NCBI GenBank assembly: GCA_900110635.1
Contig: FOEK01000003.1
Location: forward strand, 124,001 to 188,000
Direction of reading: 5' to 3'
From: Lachnospiraceae bacterium NE2001
GTDB lineage: Bacteria; Bacillota; Clostridia; Lachnospirales; Lachnospiraceae
Length of the DNA stretch: 64,000 bases
In this document: in pieces, positions 25,247-34,005 of the stretch
How the letters are laid out: the number at the start of each line of letters is the position of its first letter
Position numbering within the stretch: the first letter of the stretch is position 1
Program-made: the position numbers and the translations under genes
The notes under the pieces: generated by a model
The model's database searches: none
What the model was told of the DNA's origin: nothing
What the model saw: only the letters and a program-made list of their open reading frames with translations

Positions 25247-26161
25247 ATGAAGTTTTTTGTGACAGGTGTTTGTGGTCAGCTTGGCCACGATGTTATGAAT
25301 GATCTGGCAGCTCGTGGATACGAGGGTGTGGGAAGTGATATCCAGCCCGAGTACAGCGGTGCAGCTGATGGCACAGCAGTTACGACTATGCCTTATGTTC
25401 AGCTTGATATTACAGACAGGGATGCGGTTATTGCGAAAATCAAGGAAGTAAATCCTGATGTTATCATTCACTGTGCAGCCTGGACTGCGGTTGATGCGGC
25501 AGAGGATGAGGAGAACCAGCCTAAGGTTCGTGCTATAAATGTGGACGGCACTCAGAACATTGCTGACGTAGCAAAGGAACTGGGCTGCAAGATGATCTAC
25601 ATTTCTACTGACTATGTATTTAATGGTCAGGGCGAGGAGCCTTGGCAGCCAGATTGCAAGGACTACGCTCCACTCTGCGTATATGGACAGACTAAGCTGG
25701 ACGGTGAGCTTGCAGTTGCTAGTACACTGGAGAAATATTTCATAGTACGAATTGCCTGGGTATTCGGAGTTAACGGCAAGAACTTCATCAAGACTATGCT
25801 GAACGTTGGAAAGACTCATGACAGAGTTACGGTTGTTTCTGATCAGATCGGAACACCTACATATACATTTGACCTTGCTCGTCTTCTTGTGGATATGGCT
25901 GAGACTGAGAAGTATGGCTATTATCACGCAACTAACGAGGGCGGATTCATCTCCTGGTATGATTTCACCAAGGAGATATATAAGCAGGCAGGCTACACCA
26001 CAGAGGTTGCTCCTGTTACAACTGCTGAGTACGGTATTTCAAAAGCAGCGAGGCCATTTAACTCAAGACTTGATAAGTCAAAGCTTGTTGAAATGGGATT
26101 CCAGCCATTACCTACATGGCAGGATGCACTTAGTCGTTACCTGAAGGAAATCGAGTATTAA
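25247..26161 (+). CDS. rfbD: dTDP-4-dehydrorhamnose reductase family protein
   Basis: A 304-residue short-chain reductase/extended family enzyme that reduces dTDP-4-keto-L-rhamnose to dTDP-L-rhamnose, a sugar donor for cell-surface polysaccharides. The nucleotide-binding start FVTGVCGQLGHDV, the DITD motif, YISTDYVFNGQ, the YGQTKLDGE catalytic Tyr-Lys pair and RIAWVFGVNG are all typical. The other rml genes are not next to it, so the assignment to the rhamnose branch is by family rather than context; the glycosyltransferases at 1.5-3.3 kb are possible users of the product. AAAGGAG lies 9 bases before the ATG. Confidence 0.87.
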   Translation: MKFFVTGVCGQLGHDVMNDLAARGYEGVGSDIQPEYSGAADGTAVTTMPYVQLDITDRDAVIAKIKEVNPDVIIHCAAWTAVDAAEDEENQPKVRAINVDGTQNIADVAKELGCKMIYISTDYVFNGQGEEPWQPDCKDYAPLCVYGQTKLDGELAVASTLEKYFIVRIAWVFGVNGKNFIKTMLNVGKTHDRVTVVSDQIGTPTYTFDLARLLVDMAETEKYGYYHATNEGGFISWYDFTKEIYKQAGYTTEVAPVTTAEYGISKAARPFNSRLDKSKLVEMGFQPLPTWQDALSRYLKEIEY

Positions 26162-26331
26162 ATTAGTGCTTGGGTGTTTTCTTTTTATGTAATTACTGTT
26201 ATAATCTTAAGGAATGTGCGTAGCTCATGGATTAGAAGGATTTTGGGGCTATGGAGCTATGCATCGGATAATATGAAGGTTTGAAGGTTATGGTTCAGAC
26301 CGAAAGTCTAGAGAAAAGGGGAGATATTACT

Positions 26332-28140
26332 ATGGACGGAAACAATATGAATCCTATGGGCCCAGATCCTAATATGTTCGGGGGACAGCAGCCACAGCAG
26401 TTTGGTCAGCCACAGGGTGGCCAGAATCCATACGGCCAGCCACAGCAAGGCCAGAATCCATACGGCCAGCCACAGCAGTATGGCCAGCCACAGGCACCGC
26501 AGGGTGGACAATATGGGCAGCCACAGCAAGGCCAGAATCCATATGGGCAGCCACAGCAGTATGGTCAGCCGCAGGCACCGCAAGGTGGACAGTACGGTCA
26601 GCCACAGGCACCGCAAGGTGGACAGTATGGTCAGCCACAGGCACCGCAGGGTGGACAGAATCCATATGGTCAGCAGGGCGGACAGTTCGGCCAGCCACAG
26701 GCACCGCAGGGTGGACAAAATCCATATGGTCAGCAGGGCGGACAGTATGGCGGTCAGCCATCAGCACAGCCGGGAATGGTTTATAATGATACATCTGCTT
26801 CAAATGCATACACTCAGCCACAGCCAGGCTTTGGCGGTCCTGGATCAGGTGGACCTAAGCCTCCAAAGAGTGGTGGAGGTAATAAGACAGGCCTCATTAT
26901 AGGAATCGCTGCTGGAGCAGTTGTACTTATTGGTATTATAGTTGCTGCAATCCTTATTCTTGGTGGAAAGAACATCAAGGGCGCTGAACAGGCTTCTTTG
27001 GGATTCGTTCAAGCATATAGCGAGTTAGATTTTGAAAAGATGCTGGAATATGTTCCAGAAGAGATAGCAAGCTCAGATGATTATGAGTTTAACGAAGAAG
27101 ATTCTGAGGAAATGGCAGAGCTTCTTGAATCATTTGGTTTTGAGCTTAAGGATCCTGAGATTGTTGAGTCTGAGAGACTTGATCCAAAGGCTACAGCTAA
27201 GGAGATGAACGACAAGTTCGATACTGAGTTTAAGTTTAAGAATGCTGCAAGAGTTGTTATTGATGCAACAATGAGCATTACCTTCTTTGACGAAACAAGC
27301 GAGGATGACGTTGAGTTCGAGTTCACCTGTGGAAAGATAGGTGGAAAATGGTATATCATCGATCTTGAGGATAACTCTGATGAGGTATTCGAAGAGGAGG
27401 AAGAGGATCTCGAGGGCAATATTGACACTGACGACGATGACGATGATGATGACGATTTAGAGACTGCTACAATCGATGAGGATGAGGAAGGCGATCCAAG
27501 CGCAAATGGCGAAGATGATTCCGATAGTGAAGACGGCGAATATGAGGATATCTCAAGCATAGCTGAGATCATTGATATGTCTACAGCACCAAGTCACGTG
27601 GTTGATGCTCCAGCAGGAGTTTCAGATGATTACAAGGATATGTGCTTCTCCTTCGAAGGAACTGTATATACAATGCCATTTTCACTTAAAGAGCTCAGCT
27701 CTGACTGGGTATTAAATGAGAGCTACTTCTACAAGGAAGATGAAGAGCTTGAACCTGGTGATGAATCTTCTTCAAATCAGCATGAAAATGAGAACTACGA
27801 TGAGTGGTTTGATCTGTATCTTGCAACCTGTAATCCTACAGAAGAGACTATTGCTTATGAGGATTCATACGTAAAAGAGTTTGATGCTGACATTGATTAC
27901 TGTGATACAGATAACTATCCAGAACTGATCCTTTCAAAGGGTATCACCTGGGGTTCATCACTTCAGGATATCTATGATGCTTATGGCGATGCCAACAGCG
28001 TATATATGGGATATGACAACTCTTATGTATATCTCTATTACTATATTGATGAATATGGCTTCGATGAGCTGACACTTGAGGTCAGCTTCGAGAAAGGTCT
28101 TACCAGAGTAGAGTACAGCAACTGGAACTGGGATAAATAA
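26332..28140 (+). CDS. Gln/Pro/Gly-rich acidic membrane protein
   Basis: A 602-residue protein. Residues about 20-150 are repeats of PQQGQNPYGQ and QAPQGGQYGQ (DNA repeats at 26395-26765), then one membrane helix (about 188-210, GLIIGIAAGAVVLIGII), then an acidic outer part with a run of nine Asp (DDDDDDDDD) and Glu-rich stretches, and a C-terminal domain of beta-strand character (about 425-602). Such Q/P/G/Y-rich cytoplasmic tails may be disordered and multivalent. AAGGGGAG favours ATG 26332 over the TTG at 26281. The function is not recognised. Confidence 0.75.
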   Translation: MDGNNMNPMGPDPNMFGGQQPQQFGQPQGGQNPYGQPQQGQNPYGQPQQYGQPQAPQGGQYGQPQQGQNPYGQPQQYGQPQAPQGGQYGQPQAPQGGQYGQPQAPQGGQNPYGQQGGQFGQPQAPQGGQNPYGQQGGQYGGQPSAQPGMVYNDTSASNAYTQPQPGFGGPGSGGPKPPKSGGGNKTGLIIGIAAGAVVLIGIIVAAILILGGKNIKGAEQASLGFVQAYSELDFEKMLEYVPEEIASSDDYEFNEEDSEEMAELLESFGFELKDPEIVESERLDPKATAKEMNDKFDTEFKFKNAARVVIDATMSITFFDETSEDDVEFEFTCGKIGGKWYIIDLEDNSDEVFEEEEEDLEGNIDTDDDDDDDDDLETATIDEDEEGDPSANGEDDSDSEDGEYEDISSIAEIIDMSTAPSHVVDAPAGVSDDYKDMCFSFEGTVYTMPFSLKELSSDWVLNESYFYKEDEELEPGDESSSNQHENENYDEWFDLYLATCNPTEETIAYEDSYVKEFDADIDYCDTDNYPELILSKGITWGSSLQDIYDAYGDANSVYMGYDNSYVYLYYYIDEYGFDELTLEVSFEKGLTRVEYSNWNWDK

Positions 28141-28154
28141 GAAGTATGTAAGTT

Positions 28155-28186
28155 TCACGGGGGATGCCTTGGGGTATCCCCCGTGA
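28155..28186 (+). terminator. GC-rich hairpin after the acidic membrane protein gene
   Basis: TCACGGGGGAT (28155-28165) pairs with ATCCCCCGTGA (28176-28186) around a 10-base loop. No T tract follows. The 11-mer TCACGGGGGAT also occurs at 41179-41189, within another palindromic element. The next gene starts 22 bases further on, so read-through control is possible. Confidence 0.6.
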
Positions 28187-28207
28187 TGGTTATTTGGAGA
28201 AAATGTT

Positions 28208-29920
28208 ATGGCTGATATATTGGAGTATTTGGATTGGCGCGGGGATATTACCTTTGACGTGGATCCATTTAATGATGTAGACAATTTAATACTTGCTCAG
28301 ATGTCGTACACGGATCTTGAGGGCGTGATGACCCAGGATGAGGAACTATCAATTGAGGACGTGGCAGGGATTTATTTTAATATTCATTCTGAAGAGGAGA
28401 TAACGGCCAGAGATACATTTTATAAGCTTGCTCCACTGGTGCTTAAGAAGGCCTCGGAATCAAAACGTTTTAAGGGGACCACCATCGGACGTTATATCAA
28501 TATGATCAGCTCCGATCGTGAGGAACAGTACTCGGCTGTGACATATCGCCTTCCGGATGGCGTGTGCTATGTGGCTTTTCGCGGCACCGACAACACCATC
28601 GTTGGATGGAAGGAGGATTTCAATCTGACTTTTATGAATGAGACTGCGGGCCAGCGGCGGGCGGTGGAATATGTAAATTATTATTTTGCAGATACTGAAG
28701 AGCGGCTGATACTGGGTGGTCATTCTAAGGGAGGCAACTTCGCGGTCTATGCGGGGGCCTTCTGCGATGAGTATGTTCAGGAGCGGATCGATGCCGTATA
28801 TTCAAACGACGGACCTGGCTTCAGGGACGAGATTCTGGAGAAGGATGGCTACAAGCGTATCCTTCCGAGGGTTGTAAGCATTTTACCTGAAGACTCAATT
28901 GTGGGAGTGCTTCTGTCAAATGATTACGAGAATCATATTGTGAAGAGCTCTGCCAAGGGCATAAACCAGCACGATCCAATGACCTGGCAGGTATATGGAA
29001 ATGCATTCGTGGAGGAGGAGCATCGAAGCGAGGGCAGTCGTCTTATTGATAAGACCATGATGAAATGGCTCGCCACCATGAATGATGATGACCGGGCTGC
29101 ATTTGTTGATTCTCTGTTTTCATCCATTGAATCCACTGGTGTAACTACTCTTCGGGATGTGAGTGACGGTGGTCTTAAGACTATTGCGGATATAATGAAG
29201 TCTCTCAAGAATATGGCGCCTGAAAGACAGCAGGAATTCTCCGCCAGTGTGAAGCGCCTTCTGAAAATAGGAAGTGAGCTTGCAGTGAAGGATGTGAAGA
29301 GCAAGGCGCGACTTCCAAAGATAGAGCGAACGGTGGACAGAAAGTCTGAGCTCCGAAAGACTATGAAGGATATTCGTAATGGACTGACTGAGGAACAGAT
29401 TAAGGAATATTCACACAGTATATGCGAGACAATCCGTGGCCTCCGCTCTTATACAGAAGCAGATATGGTTCTGGCTTATATGAGCACAGGCAGTGAGGTG
29501 CGTTTGCAGGAACTGATAAATGCAGCGCGGGAGGAAGGAAAGCGAGTATACATCCCTAAGGTAATGAACAAAAAGGAAATGCGTTTCTATCTCTATGATG
29601 GGAAGTTTACAAAGGGTAGCTTCGGAATTCGTGAGCCAAAGCATACCAGCGATATGAAGATGTATGATCCGGAACTGGAGCATCTTCTGAGTGAGAATCG
29701 CCGCACGCTTGTGGTAATGCCTGCGCTGGCCTTTGATATCGAAAAGAACCGGCTGGGATATGGCGGCGGGTACTATGACCGCTTCTTTGAAAAGGTGGAG
29801 GATTATCCGGTAACATTTATCGCTGCAGGCTTCGACTGCCAGATAGTCGATAGTGTTCCGACTGATGCTAATGACAGAAGGCCGGAGATGATAATCACTG
29901 AAAATCGAATAATCACCTAG
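28208..29920 (+). CDS. fusion of Mbeg1-like (DUF2974) hydrolase and 5-formyltetrahydrofolate cyclo-ligase
   Basis: A 570-residue two-part protein. Residues 1-350 are of the DUF2974/Mbeg1-like alpha/beta-hydrolase type, starting ADILEYLDWRGDITF and DVDNLILAQMSY, with the nucleophile elbow GGHSKGGNFAVYAGAF. Residues about 375-570 are a 5-formyl-THF cyclo-ligase (ATP-dependent formation of 5,10-methenyl-THF) with RKTMKDIRNGL, PALAFDIEKNRLGYGGGYYDRFF and IAAGFDCQIVDSVP. Each domain normally occurs alone. The reading frame is open throughout with no break in codon use. A role linking folate repair to a lipase-like activity is not obvious. GGAG precedes the ATG by 9 bases. Confidence 0.87.
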   Translation: MADILEYLDWRGDITFDVDPFNDVDNLILAQMSYTDLEGVMTQDEELSIEDVAGIYFNIHSEEEITARDTFYKLAPLVLKKASESKRFKGTTIGRYINMISSDREEQYSAVTYRLPDGVCYVAFRGTDNTIVGWKEDFNLTFMNETAGQRRAVEYVNYYFADTEERLILGGHSKGGNFAVYAGAFCDEYVQERIDAVYSNDGPGFRDEILEKDGYKRILPRVVSILPEDSIVGVLLSNDYENHIVKSSAKGINQHDPMTWQVYGNAFVEEEHRSEGSRLIDKTMMKWLATMNDDDRAAFVDSLFSSIESTGVTTLRDVSDGGLKTIADIMKSLKNMAPERQQEFSASVKRLLKIGSELAVKDVKSKARLPKIERTVDRKSELRKTMKDIRNGLTEEQIKEYSHSICETIRGLRSYTEADMVLAYMSTGSEVRLQELINAAREEGKRVYIPKVMNKKEMRFYLYDGKFTKGSFGIREPKHTSDMKMYDPELEHLLSENRRTLVVMPALAFDIEKNRLGYGGGYYDRFFEKVEDYPVTFIAAGFDCQIVDSVPTDANDRRPEMIITENRIIT

Positions 29921-30037
29921 TAATATGAACACATTGTAAATTCGAGTATAAAACGCTTTTATTCTTATAAGCAATGTGTTAGAATAGCAAATTGCGGGGT
30001 TTTGCCCCCATTAATAAATAAAGTAGGAGGCGTATTA

Positions 30038-31315
30038 ATGGTTACTGCAGTAGTAGGTGCAAACTGGGGAGATGAAGGAAAAGGAAAGATTACTGACATG
30101 CTGGCTGAGAAGGCTGACATCGTCATCAGATTTCAGGGAGGAGCAAATGCTGGTCATACAATCATAAATGATTATGGCCGTTTCGCACTTCATACACTTC
30201 CTTCAGGTGTGTTCTATGATCATACAACAAGCATCATCGGAAATGGTGTAGCACTTGATATTCCAAAGCTTTTTAAAGAGATTAAATCTATCGAGGAGGG
30301 CGGTGTTCCAACACCAAAGATCCTCGTGTCAGATAGAGCACAGATGGTAATGCCATATCACGTACTTCTTGATTCATACGAAGAGGAGAGACTTGCTGGT
30401 GCATCCTTTGGATCAACAAAGTCGGGTATTGCTCCATTTTACTCAGATAAATATGCAAAGATCGGATTCCAGGTTTCAGAGCTTTTCGAGGATGAGACAA
30501 CACTTAAGGAGAAGATTGAGCGAGTAATCGCGCAGAAGAATGTTCTCCTCGAGCATCTCTATCACAAGCCACTCCTTACTGTTGACGAAGTATACGCTAC
30601 ACTTATGGAATATAAAGAAATCGTTGCTCCATATGTATGCGATGTTTCAGCATTTCTCTACAATGCAATGAAGGAAGGCAAGAACGTTCTGCTTGAGGGA
30701 CAGCTTGGTTCAATGAAGGACCCAGATCACGGAATATATCCTATGGTAACCTCTTCATCAACACTTGCTGGTTACGGCGCAATCGGTGCAGGTATCCCTC
30801 CATATGAGATAAAGAGAGTTGTAACAGTCTGCAAGGCATACTCAAGTGCCGTAGGGGCAGGCGAGTTCGTAAGTGAGATCTTCGGCGAGGAGGCAGATCT
30901 TCTTAGAACTCACGGTGGTGATAAGGGTGAGTTCGGTGCTACAACAGGTCGTCCACGTCGTATGGGCTGGTTCGACTGTGTTGCTTCAAAGTACGGCTGC
31001 CGTCTCCAGGGTACAACAGATGTTGCATTTACAGTTCTTGATGCACTTGGCTACCTTGATGAGATTCCTGTATGCGTTGGCTATGAGATCGACGGTGAAG
31101 TTACAACAGACTTCCCTGTAACAACAAAGCTTAAGAAGGCTAAGCCAGTTAACAAGGTTCTTCCAGGTTGGAAGTGCGATATCCGCGGCATCACAAAGTA
31201 TGAGGATCTTCCTGAGAACTGCCGCAACTACATCGAGTTTATCGAGAAAGAGATTGGCTTCCCAATCACTATGGTTTCTAACGGCCCAGGTCGTCACGAG
31301 ATCATCTACCGTTAA
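30038..31315 (+). CDS. purA: adenylosuccinate synthetase
   Basis: A 425-residue GTP-dependent ligase joining IMP and aspartate to adenylosuccinate. The start VVGANWGDEGKGKITD is the GTP/IMP loop, with Asn in place of the usual Gln before WGDEGKGK. Further signatures are QGGANAGHTI, EGQLGSMKDPDHGIYPMVTSS and the TTGRPRRMGWFD block. The segment normally reading GIGPAY is GIAPFY here. ATG 30038 is chosen from TAGGAGG eight bases before it; the upstream frame to 30002 is not translated. A terminator follows the stop. Confidence 0.95.
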   Translation: MVTAVVGANWGDEGKGKITDMLAEKADIVIRFQGGANAGHTIINDYGRFALHTLPSGVFYDHTTSIIGNGVALDIPKLFKEIKSIEEGGVPTPKILVSDRAQMVMPYHVLLDSYEEERLAGASFGSTKSGIAPFYSDKYAKIGFQVSELFEDETTLKEKIERVIAQKNVLLEHLYHKPLLTVDEVYATLMEYKEIVAPYVCDVSAFLYNAMKEGKNVLLEGQLGSMKDPDHGIYPMVTSSSTLAGYGAIGAGIPPYEIKRVVTVCKAYSSAVGAGEFVSEIFGEEADLLRTHGGDKGEFGATTGRPRRMGWFDCVASKYGCRLQGTTDVAFTVLDALGYLDEIPVCVGYEIDGEVTTDFPVTTKLKKAKPVNKVLPGWKCDIRGITKYEDLPENCRNYIEFIEKEIGFPITMVSNGPGRHEIIYR

Positions 31316-31339
31316 TCAGATTAAAATGTAATAATCAGC

Positions 31340-31376
31340 TGGCATCCCTTTCGGTGAAAAAGGGGTGCCAACTTTT
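31340..31376 (+). terminator. intrinsic terminator of purA
   Basis: TGGCATCCCTTT (31340-31351) pairs with AAAGGGGTGCCA (31359-31370), allowing a G-T pair, and ACTTTTTATTTT follows. Confidence 0.88.
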
Positions 31377-31507
31377 TATTTTAGGTGTTATAATGCACAG
31401 GTAGTTTAATGAGCTATAGATATTTCTGTAAGGAAAAGGAAGGCGTGCAATATGAAATGTGACTGATAGTTGGCACATTTAATTAATCATATAAGAAGGA
31501 GAAGAGT

Positions 31508-32575
31508 ATGCATCAGTTCAAATTACCATATCATTTAATAGTAGACGACGGAATCTTCGGGAGAATACCTGCTGTTATGGAGGATGTTCTTCCGGGTATC
31601 GACCAGAAGAAGACGATTATAGTGACTGAAGAAAATCTGAAGGGAATCTTCGGAGGTCTCATAGAGGGAATCGAGAAGAGCTTTCCGAACAGCGAGCTCT
31701 ATCTGATTCAGTCAGCAAGCTACGACAATGCTGTAGCTCTTGCTAAATATATCACAATGAATGATATCCAGACGGTTATCGGCTTTGGCGGCGGCACCGT
31801 TCTTGATCTCGCAAAGTTTGCTGCATTTGTCAGTAAGGCAAAGCTGATCTCACTTCCAACAACTATTAGTAACGACAGCCTTGCTTCGCCAGTTGCAGTT
31901 CTTGGTACCGAGGGTAAGGCTCGTAAGACCTTTAAATGTACCATTCCACACGCGATTCTTGTAGATGCGTCTGTAATAATGAGTGCGCCTGAGAGACAGT
32001 TGCTGGCTGGAATCGGTGACACCGTCAGCAAATATACTGCCCTGAATGATTGGAAGATTGCGCACATCGCTGGCAAGGACTATGTTGACGACTTTGCATA
32101 TATGATATCCAAGATGGCATTTAACTCCATCGCTTATAACGATATGAAGGAACTGAAGAGTGTGGACTTCATCAAGCGTCTTACACAGGCTCTTGTAATG
32201 GGCGGACTTGCCATGGAGATTGCGGGAACATCTCGTCCAAGCAGTGGATCTGAGCATCTGTTCTGCCACGCTCTTGAAGAGAACTTTGCGGATCAGGTAA
32301 ATGTACCTCACGGTATTGCGGTTGCTATGGGAAGCTATGGTGCCTGCAAGTTCCAGGAACGAAACATTGCGAAGATTACCCGTATAATCAGGGAGTATGA
32401 CATCCCTGTTGTTCCATCCAGCTGGAATATCACTGAAGAAATCTTTGTTGGTGCTTGGCAGAGTGCGGCTGCAACAAGAGCAGACCGCTACACAATCCTG
32501 AACGAAACCGACCTCTCTACCGAGCGCCTTTCAAAGCTCTACTACGAGATGGAAGATGTGTTTGCAAACATGTGA
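31508..32575 (+). CDS. glycerol-1-phosphate dehydrogenase-like (AraM/EgsA family)
   Basis: A 355-residue metal-dependent dehydrogenase of the glycerol/G1P dehydrogenase family, which interconverts dihydroxyacetone phosphate and glycerol-1-phosphate with NAD(P)H. Signatures: GFGGGTVLDLAKF for the cofactor, SLPTTISNDSLASPVAVL for phosphate recognition, then metal ligands Asp in AGIGDTVSKY, His in GSEHLFCHAL and His in VPHGIAVAMG. The bacterial members (AraM in Bacillus) make heptaprenylglyceryl phosphate precursors. The gene stands alone with GAAGGAG before the ATG. The repeat element follows after 3 bases. Confidence 0.85.
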   Translation: MHQFKLPYHLIVDDGIFGRIPAVMEDVLPGIDQKKTIIVTEENLKGIFGGLIEGIEKSFPNSELYLIQSASYDNAVALAKYITMNDIQTVIGFGGGTVLDLAKFAAFVSKAKLISLPTTISNDSLASPVAVLGTEGKARKTFKCTIPHAILVDASVIMSAPERQLLAGIGDTVSKYTALNDWKIAHIAGKDYVDDFAYMISKMAFNSIAYNDMKELKSVDFIKRLTQALVMGGLAMEIAGTSRPSSGSEHLFCHALEENFADQVNVPHGIAVAMGSYGACKFQERNIAKITRIIREYDIPVVPSSWNITEEIFVGAWQSAAATRADRYTILNETDLSTERLSKLYYEMEDVFANM

Positions 32576-32578
32576 CCA

Positions 32579-32732
32579 ATGAGTTCATGCAGATAAAAAC
32601 GATAACAGCCACCGTGAAAGCTCGCTTTCAAAGGTGGCTGTTATTGTTTTTATCTATATGAGGCGAAGCCTCATCATTGCTGAACAGGAGTTTGACGAAG
32701 TCAAACGGGTTCAGCAATTGGCATGAACTCAT
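32579..32732 (+). ncRNA. multi-hairpin repeat element, copy 2 (structured RNA or palindromic mobile element)
   Basis: A 154-base copy of the element at 25092. The outer stem is 12 bp (ATGAGTTCATGC 32579-32590 with GCATGAACTCAT 32721-32732). Arm 1 is a long stem AGATAAAAAC...GCCACC / GGTGGC...GTTTTTATCT (32591-32613, 32633-32655). Arm 2 is identical to copy 1 (ATGAGGC-GAA-GCCTCAT, 32658-32674). Arm 3 keeps ATTGCTGAAC/GTTCAGCAAT (32676-32685, 32709-32718), but its inner stem is GTTTGAC-GAA-GTCAAAC. It lies between two convergent genes. Confidence 0.6.
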
Positions 32733-32748
32733 ACAAAAGTTTAGTATA

Positions 32749-33783
32749 TTATTGATATTTTCTAACCACTTCATAGAATCGTGGCAATGACAGGGATAGA
32801 TAACCATATTCTGGCGATGTAACTAATCCTTTCTTTACAAGTCTCTCTTTATATCTTGAAAATGAGGAGTTGTTTATTCTGGTTTTATCACATATGGCTT
32901 TAACACTGGTCTTATCTTCATCAATTGCGAGGATAATATCCCTATCTCTTTTTGAACAAGAGGACCATATTTTTTTGTAAACGAAGTCATCTAACATGCT
33001 GTCCAGTAATTGAAGGATTTCCTCGAGGGATTTTTTATCTTTGTGCTCCCAGTAGAGTGCTCCGAGTGCCTGAAAAGCAAAAGCATATCCTTTGGTGATG
33101 TACGCCAGTTCTTTAGCGTTTTCTTCGTCAGTTTTAAATATCTCTTTATATTTATTAATAATCTGAAGCATGCTAAGTGGTTCCAGAGTAATCTTTGGTG
33201 AACGGAGTAGAAATGTAAGTGCTGGGTCATTCTGTATTTTATCTATATTTTCATATAGACCAGTCATAAGCAAGTAGAGCGGATAGTCCTCTCTGATGAG
33301 AATCTGAAATTCACTGGCAAAAGCACGCATGTTTTGGTCGTGTAGTACTTCGTCGATAGTTATAAGAACTTTCTTTTTCTTCTTTTTTGCGACATCCAGA
33401 ATACTCTTTATTATGCTTATATTGTCGCGAAGATTATCATTTCCATTTGTTCCAATGCCTACGCCGGCAAAAGAAATACTAAATCCTTTGCTAAAGAAGT
33501 TTGGTATGGTTTCACATTCATCGTTTAGTCTTTTTGCAAAATCTTCTAATAGATCTACTGTTGAGTTCAGATTAACGACAATCCATTCTTTTTCTTTTTT
33601 TAAACTGTTAGCGATAGAGGTCATGAGGACAGTTTTTCCGCTTCCTCGGATTCCTTCAATCATATATGTCTGGCTAAGAGAGCCACTGGAAAAGGTTTCT
33701 AATATTTTATTTGTATTATCATGTCGAATAATAAAGCTGTCAGGCTGTTTGCCGAATGTAAGCGTAAAAGGATTATTTGCCAT
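32749..33783 (-). CDS. AAA ATPase with C-terminal winged helix (Orc1/Cdc6-like layout)
   Basis: A 344-residue ATPase. It has an N-terminal NPFTLTFGKQPDSFI segment, Walker A GIRGSGKTVLM (about 45-55), Walker B VLITIDEV (about 140-147), a sensor-like YLLMTGLYE, a helical lid with KGYAFAFQALGALYW and a C-terminal winged helix that ends in YGYLSLSLPRFYEVVRKY. The layout resembles archaeal-type ATPases of the STAND/Orc1 group that bind DNA; the role is unknown. ATG 33783 follows GGAGGT. Upstream lies an array of four 22-bp repeats with the pattern seen before the broken copy at 20026, so the protein may bind its own array. Confidence 0.85.
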   Translation of the reverse strand: MANNPFTLTFGKQPDSFIIRHDNTNKILETFSSGSLSQTYMIEGIRGSGKTVLMTSIANSLKKEKEWIVVNLNSTVDLLEDFAKRLNDECETIPNFFSKGFSISFAGVGIGTNGNDNLRDNISIIKSILDVAKKKKKKVLITIDEVLHDQNMRAFASEFQILIREDYPLYLLMTGLYENIDKIQNDPALTFLLRSPKITLEPLSMLQIINKYKEIFKTDEENAKELAYITKGYAFAFQALGALYWEHKDKKSLEEILQLLDSMLDDFVYKKIWSSCSKRDRDIILAIDEDKTSVKAICDKTRINNSSFSRYKERLVKKGLVTSPEYGYLSLSLPRFYEVVRKYQ

Positions 33784-33798
33784 AAGTAATACCTCCAT

Positions 33799-33917
33799 TT
33801 ATCACAACTTATCACAAGTTGTATAATTTATCACATCTTATCACAACTTATCACAAGTTGCAAATTTTATCACAACTTATCACAAGTTGTAAAATTTATC
33901 ACAACTTATCACAAGTT
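33799..33917 (-). repeat. iteron array upstream of the intact AAA ATPase gene
   Basis: Four exact 22-bp copies at 33799-33820, 33838-33859, 33867-33888 and 33896-33917, with start-to-start distances of 39, 29 and 29. Each has two 10-mers, TTATCACAAC and TTATCACAAG, then TT. One extra TTATCACATC fills the 39-base gap, which equals 29 plus 10. Compared with the array at 19949, the 20-mers differ only by C in place of A at four positions. Confidence 0.9.
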
Positions 33918-34005
33918 CGGTGGGTATTTTTGAACGACAAGTTCAATGACAGCAAGCAAATATAGTGTTATTCTTATGCTAAGAAAAGAATTGTATAGTT
34001 GTTAA

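Noticed and set aside
25211-25927. 238-codon open frame on the minus strand
   Set aside because: Shadow of the rmlD gene, no recognisable motif and no upstream ribosome site.
26308-26902. Open frames of 136-166 codons in the Gln-rich repeat region, other frames and strand
   Set aside because: Artefacts of the repeat DNA; repeated Leu-Trp or Ser-His strings, no start signals.
30002-30037. Upstream extension of purA
   Set aside because: It contains the ribosome site TAGGAGG and a non-conserved peptide; the conserved start is at 30038.
33799-33917. Possible CRISPR array or plasmid origin
   Set aside because: Intervals of 7-17 bases are too short for spacers. Origin function is not supported by any partition or replication gene besides the ATPase; kept only as an iteron array.
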